From JBKJZO01 sp046715235 (GTDB taxonomy: Bacteria > Actinomycetota > Actinomycetes > BP-191), in contig JBKJZO010000118.1 in assembly GCA_046715235.1 (NCBI GenBank), positions 1-18,918 on the forward strand: DNA of 18,918 bases. Reading direction: 5' to 3'. The translations under genes and the position numbers were made by a program. The notes beneath the pieces were generated by a model. That model made no database searches. It saw only the letters and a list, made by a program, of their open reading frames with translations, and was not told the DNA's origin. The number at the start of each line of letters is the position of its first letter. Within the stretch, counting starts at the first letter, position 1. Of the stretch, positions 13,519 through 18,918 are shown piece after piece.

Positions 13519-14784
13519 ATGAGCGAATCAACGCTCGTCTTAGCTCGGGAGTCGTTGACCTTCGAGCCGGTGGCGCAAAACGTGGGCCGCGCGCGCCGAG
13601 CGGTCGTGGCCGCCTTGGATGCGGCCAATCAGGGTCACCACGCCGAAGTCGCGGCTCTCGCGACCAGCGAGCTCGTCACCAACGCGATCCTGCACTCCGG
13701 CTCCGCCATCTCGGTCACCGTCACGGTGACCGCGTCCCTCGTGCTCGTCGAAGTCGAGGACCACAGTCCGCTCGAGCCGACCAGGCGCCAGTACGACGTC
13801 ATCGCCACCACCGGTCGGGGTCTGGCTCTCGTGCAGAGCCTCACGGCGGACTTCGGCGTCCGGCGGATTCCGGGCGACGGCAAGGTCGTCTGGTTCACCC
13901 TCGGCGAGCGCGGCTGGTCCTTTTCGGGTGCATCGAACTCCGACGGCACCGCGGGCGCGGGCGCAGGTGCCGTGCAGCTGCTCGGCGTACCGGTTGCGTT
14001 GTACCGCGCGTACCAGCAGGTCGCCGACGGGCTGCTGCGCGAATACATCCTCGCGTCGTACGCCCTGGACAGCGGACAGCTGGCCGATCTCGAGGAGTGG
14101 ACGGTCGCGAACGAGGCCTTCGCGGAGCTGGCTACCGCAGCAGAGTCGCTATTTCGAGCCAGCGCGGAGGAGGGGCACAGGGCGCAAGCGGATGCAAGCC
14201 TGTCCCTGCGGGTGCGGCAACCCGCAGCCCGCCGGTTCGCCGCCCTCGAGCGAGTGCTCTCCCGGGCCGTGAGCATGGCTGACGCGGGTCAGTTGCTCGC
14301 CGTACCCACGCAGCCGGAGATCGTGGCGCTCGGCGAGTGGCTGTGCCGAGAAGTGCAGGGCCAGCTGCAGGGTCGACCCGCGATGGCGTGGCAGTCGCTG
14401 ACCAGCGAGCATGCGCCGCCCGGCCCGCACGTCGAGTGGGATGCCACATTGGTGACGGAATCACCGTTGGCGATGGTCGCGGCCGACGACGCCAACCGGA
14501 TCATCGCCGTCAGCGACGCCGCGGCCACCCTGCTCGGTTGGGAACGTGCCGATCTCGTCGGCCGCAGGCTCGTCACGATCGTGCCGCCGGCGATGCGCGA
14601 GGCTCACATCGCGGGATTCGTCCGCTTCCTGGTCAGCGGCGAGCGGCACATCATCGGCACACCAGTTTCGGTGCCTGCTCTGCGGCGCGACGGCGCCGAG
14701 GTGCCGGTCACGATCTGCATCGAGACGGCAGCGGCCGGCGGGAGCCGGCAGGTGTTCGTTGCCACCCTCACCCCGGCGTCCTGA
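13519..14784 (+). CDS. Anti-sigma-factor-type ATPase with PAS domain
   Basis: A cytoplasmic regulator of 421 aa with three parts. Residues about 10-130 form a HATPase_c_2 (RsbW/SpoIIAB-like) domain: N box ATSELVTNAILHSGS with E51 and N55, D81 in VEDHSPLEP, and the TGRGLALVQSL glycine loop at 98-108. A helical, poorly conserved middle (about 145-300) follows, then a PAS domain at about 310-421 (SPLAMVAADDANRIIAVSDA, TLLGWERADLVGRRL). There is no phosphatase, histidine-kinase or sigma-binding partner gene nearby. ATG 13519 is preferred because GAGG lies three to five bases upstream; a GTG at 13474 would add 15 unlike residues. Role unknown: a signal-sensing kinase of an anti-anti-sigma factor is possible. 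It sits between genes that are adjacent in mycobacteria, so it is an insertion relative to that order. Confidence 0.75.
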   Translation: MSESTLVLARESLTFEPVAQNVGRARRAVVAALDAANQGHHAEVAALATSELVTNAILHSGSAISVTVTVTASLVLVEVEDHSPLEPTRRQYDVIATTGRGLALVQSLTADFGVRRIPGDGKVVWFTLGERGWSFSGASNSDGTAGAGAGAVQLLGVPVALYRAYQQVADGLLREYILASYALDSGQLADLEEWTVANEAFAELATAAESLFRASAEEGHRAQADASLSLRVRQPAARRFAALERVLSRAVSMADAGQLLAVPTQPEIVALGEWLCREVQGQLQGRPAMAWQSLTSEHAPPGPHVEWDATLVTESPLAMVAADDANRIIAVSDAAATLLGWERADLVGRRLVTIVPPAMREAHIAGFVRFLVSGERHIIGTPVSVPALRRDGAEVPVTICIETAAAGGSRQVFVATLTPAS

Positions 14785-14793
14785 AGGGCGGGA

Positions 14794-14832
14794 ATGCCGG
14801 CCGACGGCGACGCCGTTGCCGTAGAACGATGA
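14794..14832 (+). CDS. Possible 12-codon coupling minicistron before thioredoxin
   Basis: ATG 14794 opens a frame of 12 codons (MPADGDAVAVER) that stops at 14830-14832, overlapping the thioredoxin ATG as ATGA. AAGGGCGGG precedes it. The thioredoxin start itself has no ribosome site, so ribosomes ending here could restart on it. The frame also holds the inverted repeat ACGGCG/CGCCGT (14804-14816). No protein function is proposed; it may be chance. Confidence 0.25.
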   Translation: MPADGDAVAVER

Positions 14833-15278
14833 GTCCCCCATGGGTTTTGCTGCTGACCGTCGTCGCGTCGACGGCGCTGGGCCTGTGGCTGCGCGCGCGC
14901 AGCGGCCGGCTGGCGAGCGCCGACGTCGCCACTCCGGCCTTCAACGCGGCGGAGCTTGCGCGTCTCGGCGGAGCACCGGGGGAACGCGCGACGTTGGTGC
15001 AGTTCGCGTCGGCGTTCTGCCAGCCCTGCCGCGCGACGCGGCAGATCCTCAGTGACGTCGCAGCGACCGTCGACGGCGTGGGCTACGTGGAGGTCGACGC
15101 GGAGAGCCACCTCGACGCCGTACGACGGCACGGCATCTTCCGTACGCCGACGACGCTGGTTCTCGACCGCACCGGCCATGTCGTGGTCCGCGCGACCGGC
15201 CAGCCGCGCAAAGCTGACGTCCTTGCCGCGGTCGGGCGAGCGATAGACGAGTCGACAACCCCACTACGGCATACGTAA
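14829..15278 (+). CDS. Membrane-anchored thioredoxin-fold protein (ThiX-like)
   Basis: A 149-aa thiol-disulfide protein. Residues 4-20 are a hydrophobic membrane anchor (PWVLLLTVVASTALGLW) followed by positive residues (LRARSGR), which would leave the thioredoxin domain on the cytoplasmic side. The active-site pair is C64 and C67 in SAFCQPCRATRQIL. The cis-proline region is RTPTTLVLDRTGHVV. CQPC differs from the classical CGPC, suggesting altered redox potential. It corresponds by position and type to the mycobacterial thioredoxin gene thiX next to cysA2. ATG 14829 has no good ribosome site (see the short frame at 14794). A longer frame starting at 14337 lies inside the upstream gene in another frame and is not real. 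Confidence 0.85.
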   Translation: MSPPWVLLLTVVASTALGLWLRARSGRLASADVATPAFNAAELARLGGAPGERATLVQFASAFCQPCRATRQILSDVAATVDGVGYVEVDAESHLDAVRRHGIFRTPTTLVLDRTGHVVVRATGQPRKADVLAAVGRAIDESTTPLRHT

Positions 15279-15287
15279 GGTCGCGAC

Positions 15288-15389
15288 ATGCATCCGGAGC
15301 TGTTGCTGGTGAAGCGCCGCGTGGTCGACCTGTGCCGCGTCGCCACCTGCCGCTGTCCAGCCGTCCCCGCGGGACCGGCCGCTTTCTAA
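15288..15389 (+). CDS. Cysteine-rich leader peptide (33 aa)
   Basis: A short frame starting ATG 15288 and stopping TAA 15387-15389, nine bases after the thioredoxin stop, with AAGG seven bases upstream. The peptide contains KRRVVDLCRVATCRC (residues 9-23), with Cys at 16, 21 and 23. The KRRxVDLCRVA pattern recurs in actinobacterial leader peptides before sulfur genes. In mycobacteria, polycysteine upstream frames before the cysA2 operon act as cysteine-responsive attenuators. Ribosome stalling at the Cys codons when cysteine is scarce would alter folding of the hairpins at 15363-15410 and let the DUF4395-cysA2-sseC genes be expressed. Function is inferred by analogy; the frame itself is plain. 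Confidence 0.8.
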   Translation: MHPELLLVKRRVVDLCRVATCRCPAVPAGPAAF

Positions 15390-15410
15390 CGCCGTTGCCC
15401 CGCCGGGGAC
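15363..15410 (+). promoter_or_regulatory. Mutually exclusive hairpins of a probable attenuator
   Basis: Three pairings compete. GTCCC (15363-15367) can pair with GGGAC (15371-15375). CCCC (15398-15401) can pair with GGGG (15405-15408). Alternatively GTCCCCG (15363-15369) pairs perfectly with CGGGGAC (15404-15410), which excludes both others. The first arm lies in the last third of the leader peptide, where ribosome position would decide which forms. No U-run follows, so Rho-dependent termination or translational control is more likely than a simple terminator. Further down, TCCT (15435-15438) could mask the AGGA (15444-15447) of the DUF4395 ribosome site. Confidence 0.5.
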
Positions 15411-15454
15411 CTGCGTCGACGTACTCGTCCGCAATCCTCAGCTAGGAGCACAGC

Positions 15455-15946
15455 ATGTCTTCGCAACGCGCAACCAGTTCGTACATCGACCCGCGAGGTG
15501 CCCGCTTCGCGGCAGCGGTGACGTCCGTGGTGCTCGCGCTCGTCGTACTCACCTCCTCGGGTCTGCTGCTCGCGCTGCAGACCGCGGTCTTCGCGGCCGG
15601 CGCGATCTTCGGGCTGCGGTACTCGCCGTACTCAGCGCTGTTCCGCCTGCTGCGTAAGGCCGCCCGGCTCGGCCCGCCGGCGGAGCTGGAAGCGCAGGCG
15701 CCGGTGCGCTTCGCGCAAGCGGTCGGGCTCGGGTTCGGCCTGGTCGGCACCGCGGCTTTCGCCGCAGGTTCAACAGCAGTTGGTACGGCGGCAGCCGCGA
15801 TCGCATTCGCGGCCGCTTTCCTCAACGCGGCCTTCGCTTTCTGCCTCGGCTGCGAGATCTACCTCGTTCTCCGTCGTGTCCTAGGACGGCGCGCATTCAC
15901 GCGTTTCGTCCCCGCTCGCACCACCATTGAAGGGAGTTCCTCATGA
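15455..15946 (+). CDS. DUF4395 integral membrane protein
   Basis: A 163-aa membrane protein with about four hydrophobic segments (roughly residues 17-33, 36-54, 87-105 and 109-138), separated by a basic loop (LFRLLRKAARLG, 62-73). The last segment contains a conserved-looking Cys pair, FCLGCEIY (C130, C133). DUF4395 proteins are regularly found next to thioredoxins and sulfurtransferases in actinobacteria, which fits a role in membrane thiol or sulfur handling; the reaction is unknown. Ribosome site AGGAG (15444-15448) lies six bases before ATG 15455. The stop overlaps the next start as ATGA (15943-15946), so this is one operon with the sulfurtransferase. Expression is probably controlled by the leader peptide upstream. 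Confidence 0.85.
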   Translation: MSSQRATSSYIDPRGARFAAAVTSVVLALVVLTSSGLLLALQTAVFAAGAIFGLRYSPYSALFRLLRKAARLGPPAELEAQAPVRFAQAVGLGFGLVGTAAFAAGSTAVGTAAAAIAFAAAFLNAAFAFCLGCEIYLVLRRVLGRRAFTRFVPARTTIEGSSS

Positions 15947-16773
15947 GTCGCGCAGACGTCCTCGTGGACGCAGATTGGGCGCAGTCGCACCTGGATGATC
16001 CGAAGGTCGTGTTCGTCGAGGTCGACGAGGACGTGTCGGCGTACGACAAGGGCCACATCGCCGGCGCGGTCCGCGTCGACTGGCAGTCGGAGCTGCAGGA
16101 TCCGATCATCCGTGACTTCGTCGACAGGGCCGCGTTCGAAGCCTTGCTCTCGCGCAAGGGCATCAGCAATGACGACACGGTCGTCCTCTACGGCGGCAAC
16201 AACAACTGGTTCGCGGCCTACGCCTACTGGTACTTCAAGCTCTACGGGCACGGCGATGTACGGCTGCTCGACGGCGGCCGCAAGAAGTGGGAACTGGAGT
16301 CGCTGCCGCTGACCGAGGTAGTCGCCGATCGCTCGGCGACGACGTACACCGCTGCGGACCAGGACCTGTCGATCCGCTCGTTCCGCGACCAGGTCAAGGA
16401 CGCGATCGGCTCGGTCAACCTCGTCGACGTACGGTCTCCTGACGAGTACGCGGGGCGGCTGCTCGCGCCCGCGCACCTGCCGCAGGAGCAGGCCCAGAAG
16501 CCGGGTCACATCCCGACGGCGAAGAACATCCCGTGGTCGAAGGCGGCGAACGACGACGGCACGTTCAGGGGCGACGACGAACTGCGCGCGCTCTACGAGG
16601 GTGCCGGCGTCGACCTGTCGAAGGAGACGATCGCCTACTGCCGCATCGGTGAGCGCAGCGCACACACGTGGTTCGCGCTGCACGAGCTGCTCGGCCAGCC
16701 CAATGTCCGCAACTACGATGGCAGCTGGACCGAGTGGGGTTCGCTCGTCGGAGCACCGATCGAGAAGGAATAG
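15943..16773 (+). CDS. cysA2: Thiosulfate sulfurtransferase, CysA2/SseA type
   Basis: Cytoplasmic rhodanese of 276 aa that moves sulfane sulfur from thiosulfate (or a similar donor) to an acceptor such as cyanide or a thiol. Two rhodanese domains: an inactive N-terminal one (about 5-125, with the highly conserved GGNNNWFAAYAYWYFKLYGH) and a catalytic C-terminal one (about 150-272). The persulfide-forming cysteine is C233 in YCRIGERSAHTWF. The sequence closely resembles mycobacterial CysA2, including APAHLPQEQ and NYDGSWTEWGSLVGAPIE. GAAGGGAG precedes the ATG, which overlaps the DUF4395 stop by four bases. The name follows mycobacteria; sseA is also in use for this family. It has nothing to do with the sulfate-transport ATPase CysA. 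Confidence 0.95.
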   Translation: MSRADVLVDADWAQSHLDDPKVVFVEVDEDVSAYDKGHIAGAVRVDWQSELQDPIIRDFVDRAAFEALLSRKGISNDDTVVLYGGNNNWFAAYAYWYFKLYGHGDVRLLDGGRKKWELESLPLTEVVADRSATTYTAADQDLSIRSFRDQVKDAIGSVNLVDVRSPDEYAGRLLAPAHLPQEQAQKPGHIPTAKNIPWSKAANDDGTFRGDDELRALYEGAGVDLSKETIAYCRIGERSAHTWFALHELLGQPNVRNYDGSWTEWGSLVGAPIEKE

Positions 16774-16776
16774 CTG

Positions 16777-17079
16777 ATGTGCGGTTCCACTGTCGGCGGT
16801 TTGAGCACTGAAGGGATCGACGTGTCGAAGGAAACGGTGATCCAGGGCTTCGTCACCCGTGACAGCGCACCCGTGCCCGGTGCGTACGTGCGCCTGCTCG
16901 GCTCGGGCGGCGAGTTCACCGCCGAGGTGCAGACGTCGGCAACCGGTGGCTACCGGTTCTTCGCCGCGCCTGGCACCTGGCACCTGCGCGCGCTCGCCGG
17001 TGGCGGTGCGATCGGCGAGTCGTCCGTCGACGCGAGTGCCGGCATCAACGATGTCGAGGTGCGGATCTCGCCTGTTTGA
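16777..17079 (+). CDS. sseC: DUF1416 protein, SseC type
   Basis: A 100-aa protein starting MCGSTVGGL, with the family blocks KETVIQGFVTRD, VPGAYVRLL, FTAEVQTSATGGYRFFAAPG and TWHLRALA. The pattern predicts a small beta-sandwich (carboxypeptidase-regulatory-like fold). SseC proteins are always close to CysA2-type sulfurtransferases in actinobacteria and are thought to assist sulfur metabolism, but their reaction is unknown. The conserved Cys at residue 2 is a possible sulfur-accepting site (inference). ATG 16777 follows the sulfurtransferase stop by three bases with GAGAAGGA upstream. It is the last gene before the hairpin at 17091-17135. Confidence 0.9.
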   Translation: MCGSTVGGLSTEGIDVSKETVIQGFVTRDSAPVPGAYVRLLGSGGEFTAEVQTSATGGYRFFAAPGTWHLRALAGGGAIGESSVDASAGINDVEVRISPV

Positions 17080-17090
17080 CCTGGCTCGAC

Positions 17091-17135
17091 AACGGGGAGG
17101 ATCGGCCGTCCTATTGACGGGTGACCCTCCCCGTT
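17091..17135 (+). terminator. Nested 45-nt hairpin ending the cysA2-sseC operon and covering the next start
   Basis: Outer arms AACGGGGAGG (17091-17100) and CCTCCCCGTT (17126-17135) are perfectly complementary over 10 bp. An inner stem CCGTC (17106-17110) / GACGG (17116-17120) closes a CTATT loop, with five unpaired bases on each side between the stems. It lies 11 bases after the sseC stop, where a terminator is expected, but has no U-run. It also contains the GTG start (17121) of the lytic transglycosylase in its internal loop, so it may affect translation as well. Confidence 0.6.
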
Positions 17136-18074
17136 CGTCGTGTCTGGGCAATGCTGATCGTCGCCGTACTCGCGGCAGGCTGCACCTCGGATCCTGAATC
17201 CGGCGCGACGCCGACTCCAGCGTCTATCGCCGAAGCAGCGTCGCCGGCCAGCCCTTCTCCAACCGCGACCCTCGACGCGGTCACGTCGTTAGCGGTCAAG
17301 CGGCCGTCGACTGCCGATGCACCCGCGCCGTCGTATGTCGTGCCCATCGTCGCTTTCGGGTCTTCCGCCGACGTCGTACGCGCAATTGTCGACGCCGACA
17401 AAGCACTCAAGGCAGGTACGCCGTCGGCGGCGTTCACCGCGGCCGCTCGCTCCCAGCAATCGGCCTTCCGCCAGCTGGCCGTGACACCGGCGTGGCTCGA
17501 CTCCGTGGTCGCCGGTGTGCCCGCTTCGCTGCGCCAGTCGCTGCGGGCCAACGTGACCGCCGCGGCGGAGTTGCGCGCGCTGACGAAGCCGCGCCCCGAC
17601 CTGCCGCCGTGGCGCATCGCCAATCCACGCCCCGCCGCCGAGTTGCTCGGGTTCTACCGCGAGGCGCAGGCCGCGACCGGCATCGACTGGACCTATCTCG
17701 CCGCCATCAACCTGGTCGAGACGCGAATGGGCCGGATCCGCGGGTTGAGCACAGCGGGTGCCCAGGGTCCGATGCAGTTCCTGCCGAGTACCTGGGCCGA
17801 GCCTGGCATCGGCAAGGGCGACATCGACGATCCGCACGACTCGATCCAGGCCGCCGCGCGCTACCTCGTCCGCCGCGGCGGCCCGAGCGACATGGCCCGT
17901 GCCCTCCGCGCCTACAACAATTCTCGGCGCTACGTGACTGCCGTGACGGCATACGCCCAGGAGATGCAGCGCGACCCCGACCGCTATCTCGCCTACCACC
18001 AGTGGGGCGTCCTCTACCGATGGACCCGCGGCGAGGTCATGCTCCGAGAGGGCTACACCGCCCCCGGTCGCTAG
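17121..18074 (+). CDS. Lipoprotein lytic transglycosylase (SLT-type)
   Basis: Cleaves peptidoglycan glycan strands outside the membrane. The 317-aa protein starts with a lipoprotein signal: VRR, hydrophobic MLIVAVLAAG, and lipobox LAAGC with C21. A Thr/Pro/Ser/Ala-rich linker (about 22-75) and a helical region follow, then a transglycosylase domain from about 170. The catalytic glutamate is E200 in AINLVETRMG, with GAQGPMQFLPSTWAEPG and RAYNNSRRYVTAVTAYA as family blocks. GTG 17121 is chosen because it supplies the basic residues of the signal peptide; ATG 17151 would start directly in the hydrophobic core. Its ribosome site is unusual: GGGGAGG lies 20 bases upstream with a small hairpin in between. 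No partner gene is visible. Confidence 0.88.
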   Translation: MTLPVRRVWAMLIVAVLAAGCTSDPESGATPTPASIAEAASPASPSPTATLDAVTSLAVKRPSTADAPAPSYVVPIVAFGSSADVVRAIVDADKALKAGTPSAAFTAAARSQQSAFRQLAVTPAWLDSVVAGVPASLRQSLRANVTAAAELRALTKPRPDLPPWRIANPRPAAELLGFYREAQAATGIDWTYLAAINLVETRMGRIRGLSTAGAQGPMQFLPSTWAEPGIGKGDIDDPHDSIQAAARYLVRRGGPSDMARALRAYNNSRRYVTAVTAYAQEMQRDPDRYLAYHQWGVLYRWTRGEVMLREGYTAPGR

Positions 18075-18089
18075 TGGCCGGCGGCAAGC

Positions 18090-18182
18090 TCAGTTGCCGA
18101 GGCCGCTGGCACCGATGAGGAAGCCGGCTCCGGCAAGGGCGGCGAGTGCCAGTGCTGCCCTGCGGTTGCGCTTGCGCTTCAT
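18090..18182 (-). CDS. Small basic membrane peptide, 30 aa, unknown function
   Basis: ATG 18182 to TGA 18090-18092. Residues 1-8 are strongly basic (MKRKRNRR), followed by an 18- to 20-residue hydrophobic run (AALALAALAGAGFLIGASG) and a short end (LGN). A very good ribosome site, GGAAGGA, lies six bases upstream, better than that of most genes here. It sits convergent to the transglycosylase (15 bases between stops) and divergent from the nuclease gene. The open frame runs further upstream to 18539, but that part is antisense to the nuclease and lacks any ribosome site. The composition suggests a single membrane helix with a cytoplasmic basic tail, or an uncleaved signal peptide. I do not recognise a family. 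Confidence 0.55.
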   Translation of the reverse strand: MKRKRNRRAALALAALAGAGFLIGASGLGN

Positions 18183-18243
18183 CGAGAGTCCTTCCGTGTG
18201 TACCGGGTGCTGTTCTGTCGGCGCGTCCAAGCAGACTGTGAGG

Positions 18244-18789
18244 ATGTTTTTCCGGAAGCAGGTCGCGGGCCTCGCGCTGGCGACCTCGATGGCCGCGGTC
18301 GCGGCGTGTGGCAGCCCGGGCGCGGCGGTGCCCAAAGGCACCCCGAGCGGGCCCACACCACCGACTGACGCGTTCGGCGCGACGGTCGAGCGCGTTGTCG
18401 ACGGCGACACGTTCCTCGCACACGTCGACGGTTCCAGCCGCCGGTTGCGAGTGCGCATCATCGGAGTGGACAGCCCGGAAACAGTTAAACCCGAGCAGCC
18501 GACGCAGTGCTTCGGGCGGCAGGCGTCGGCGTACCTCAAGAAGCTGGTCGAACGCCGGAAGGTGCGCGCTGCCTACCAGCCCGGCGGCCGGCGCGACCGG
18601 TTCGACCGCGAGCTGTGGGACGTGTGGCTGCCCGACGGCACCTTCGTCGCGGGGCAGCTGGTCGAGCAGGGGTACGCGCGGTCGGTCCGGATCCGGCCGC
18701 AGGTGCGGCACGCCGACTACCTGCGAGCGCTGGAACGGCGAGCCAGCAACGAGCGCCGCGGCCTGTGGGGCGCGTGCCCGGCTCAGTAG
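18244..18789 (+). CDS. Lipoprotein thermonuclease (staphylococcal nuclease family)
   Basis: Calcium-dependent nuclease fold, exported. Counted from ATG 18244 (181 aa): signal peptide MFFRKQVAGLALATSMAAV with a lipobox at AVAAC (C22), then a Gly/Pro/Thr linker and the SNase domain from about residue 46. All catalytic positions of staphylococcal nuclease are present: VVDGDT (D53, D55), R71 in VRIIGVDSPE, D76, E79, and R122 in DRFDRELWDVW. It is therefore probably active. Start choice is uncertain: ATG 18244 has GAGG directly against it, and GTG 18238 two codons upstream is equally possible; a leaderless message would fit either. The in-frame extension back to 18094 lacks export features. Its 3' end overlaps the next, convergent gene. 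Confidence 0.88.
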   Translation: MFFRKQVAGLALATSMAAVAACGSPGAAVPKGTPSGPTPPTDAFGATVERVVDGDTFLAHVDGSSRRLRVRIIGVDSPETVKPEQPTQCFGRQASAYLKKLVERRKVRAAYQPGGRRDRFDRELWDVWLPDGTFVAGQLVEQGYARSVRIRPQVRHADYLRALERRASNERRGLWGACPAQ

Positions 18790-18918
18790 ACGAGGGCTTG
18801 GGCGCCGTCCTCGAGCGTCTCGGAGACGAAGACCTGGGCGCCGGCGATGCGGATGCCGGGCAGCACGTCCTCCGCGCCGATCTGCCGGCGCGCGGCGCAC
18901 TGGGTGCACAGCGTGACC
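18783..18918 (-). CDS. DsrE-like family protein, C-terminal 44 residues (truncated by window edge)
   Basis: A minus-strand frame entering from the right edge and ending TGA at 18783-18785. The visible end starts VTLCTQCAARRQIG, continues DVLPGIRIAGAQVFV and ends ALVY. This is the pattern of actinobacterial DsrE/DsrF-like small proteins, with a CxxC pair in CTQC. DsrE-type proteins handle sulfur or peroxide chemistry through a cysteine; the role here is unknown. The stop lies before the convergent nuclease stop, so the two 3' ends overlap by seven bases. The N-terminal part is outside the window, so length and start cannot be judged. Confidence 0.7.
   Translation of the reverse strand, partial: VTLCTQCAARRQIGAEDVLPGIRIAGAQVFVSETLEDGAQALVY

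Noticed and set aside
14337..14828. Longer N-terminus for the thioredoxin gene
   Set aside because: This part lies in another frame of the ATPase/PAS gene, is Arg-rich low-complexity, and the membrane anchor begins exactly at ATG 14829.
15414..15421. CGTCGACG palindrome after the leader peptide
   Set aside because: An 8-bp GC-rich palindrome is expected by chance in this composition, and it does not pair with the attenuator arms.
18183..18539. Extension of the small minus-strand peptide to 149 residues
   Set aside because: The extension is antisense to the nuclease signal and catalytic region and has no ribosome site, whereas ATG 18182 has a very good one.

Overview
The window is a stretch of a high-GC actinobacterial chromosome. 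Evidence for an actinomycete is the mycothiol synthase gene (mshD), a GlnR-type orphan regulator, the SenX3/RegX3 pair, an LmeA-type DUF2993 protein, frequent GTG starts, and a gene order (DUF2993, thioredoxin, CysA2-type sulfurtransferase, SseC-type DUF1416, with glnR and mshD beside them) that matches the corresponding region of mycobacteria as I remember it. I cannot place it below phylum or class from sequence alone. There are no mobile elements, tRNAs, rRNAs or CRISPR arrays, and no stretch over 300 bases lacks a gene.

Left part (1-10610) is a phosphate and polyphosphate island. On the plus strand, pstC-pstA-pstB-phoU encode the high-affinity phosphate importer (the binding-protein gene pstS is not in the window) and its PhoU partner. 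On the minus strand, a tightly packed operon runs phoU2 -> ppk1 -> CYTH/CHAD gene -> mutT1, joined by a 13-nt overlap, an 8-nt overlap and a 6-nt gap. It combines polyphosphate synthesis, a probable polyphosphate-binding or triphosphatase protein and a Nudix/histidine phosphatase. This operon diverges from senX3-regX3, the phosphate-sensing two-component system. The shared 171-bp promoter region carries three 11-bp direct repeats that fit the Streptomyces-type PHO box, so both sides are probably under RegX3/PhoP-type control.

Middle part (10592-12702): mshD (mycothiol synthase) and glnR (nitrogen regulator) form a minus-strand pair, with a 17-bp perfect palindrome at their junction. A MoaD/ThiS-like sulfur-carrier gene diverges from glnR.

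Right part (12439-18918) has a sulfur, redox and envelope theme. On the plus strand: MoaD-like, lmeA-like, an ATPase/PAS regulator, a membrane-anchored thioredoxin, a Cys-rich leader peptide with alternative hairpins, DUF4395, CysA2-type thiosulfate sulfurtransferase and SseC-type DUF1416. A nested hairpin ends that operon and overlaps the start of a lipoprotein lytic transglycosylase. Then come a tiny 30-aa minus-strand membrane peptide, a lipoprotein staphylococcal-type nuclease, and the C-terminal end of a minus-strand DsrE-like protein running off the window.

The best items for a second look are the PHO-box triplet (8687-8719), the cysteine leader/attenuator (15288-15454), the nested hairpin that engulfs a start codon (17091-17135), the glnR/mshD palindrome (11536-11552) and the unannotated small membrane peptide (18090-18182).
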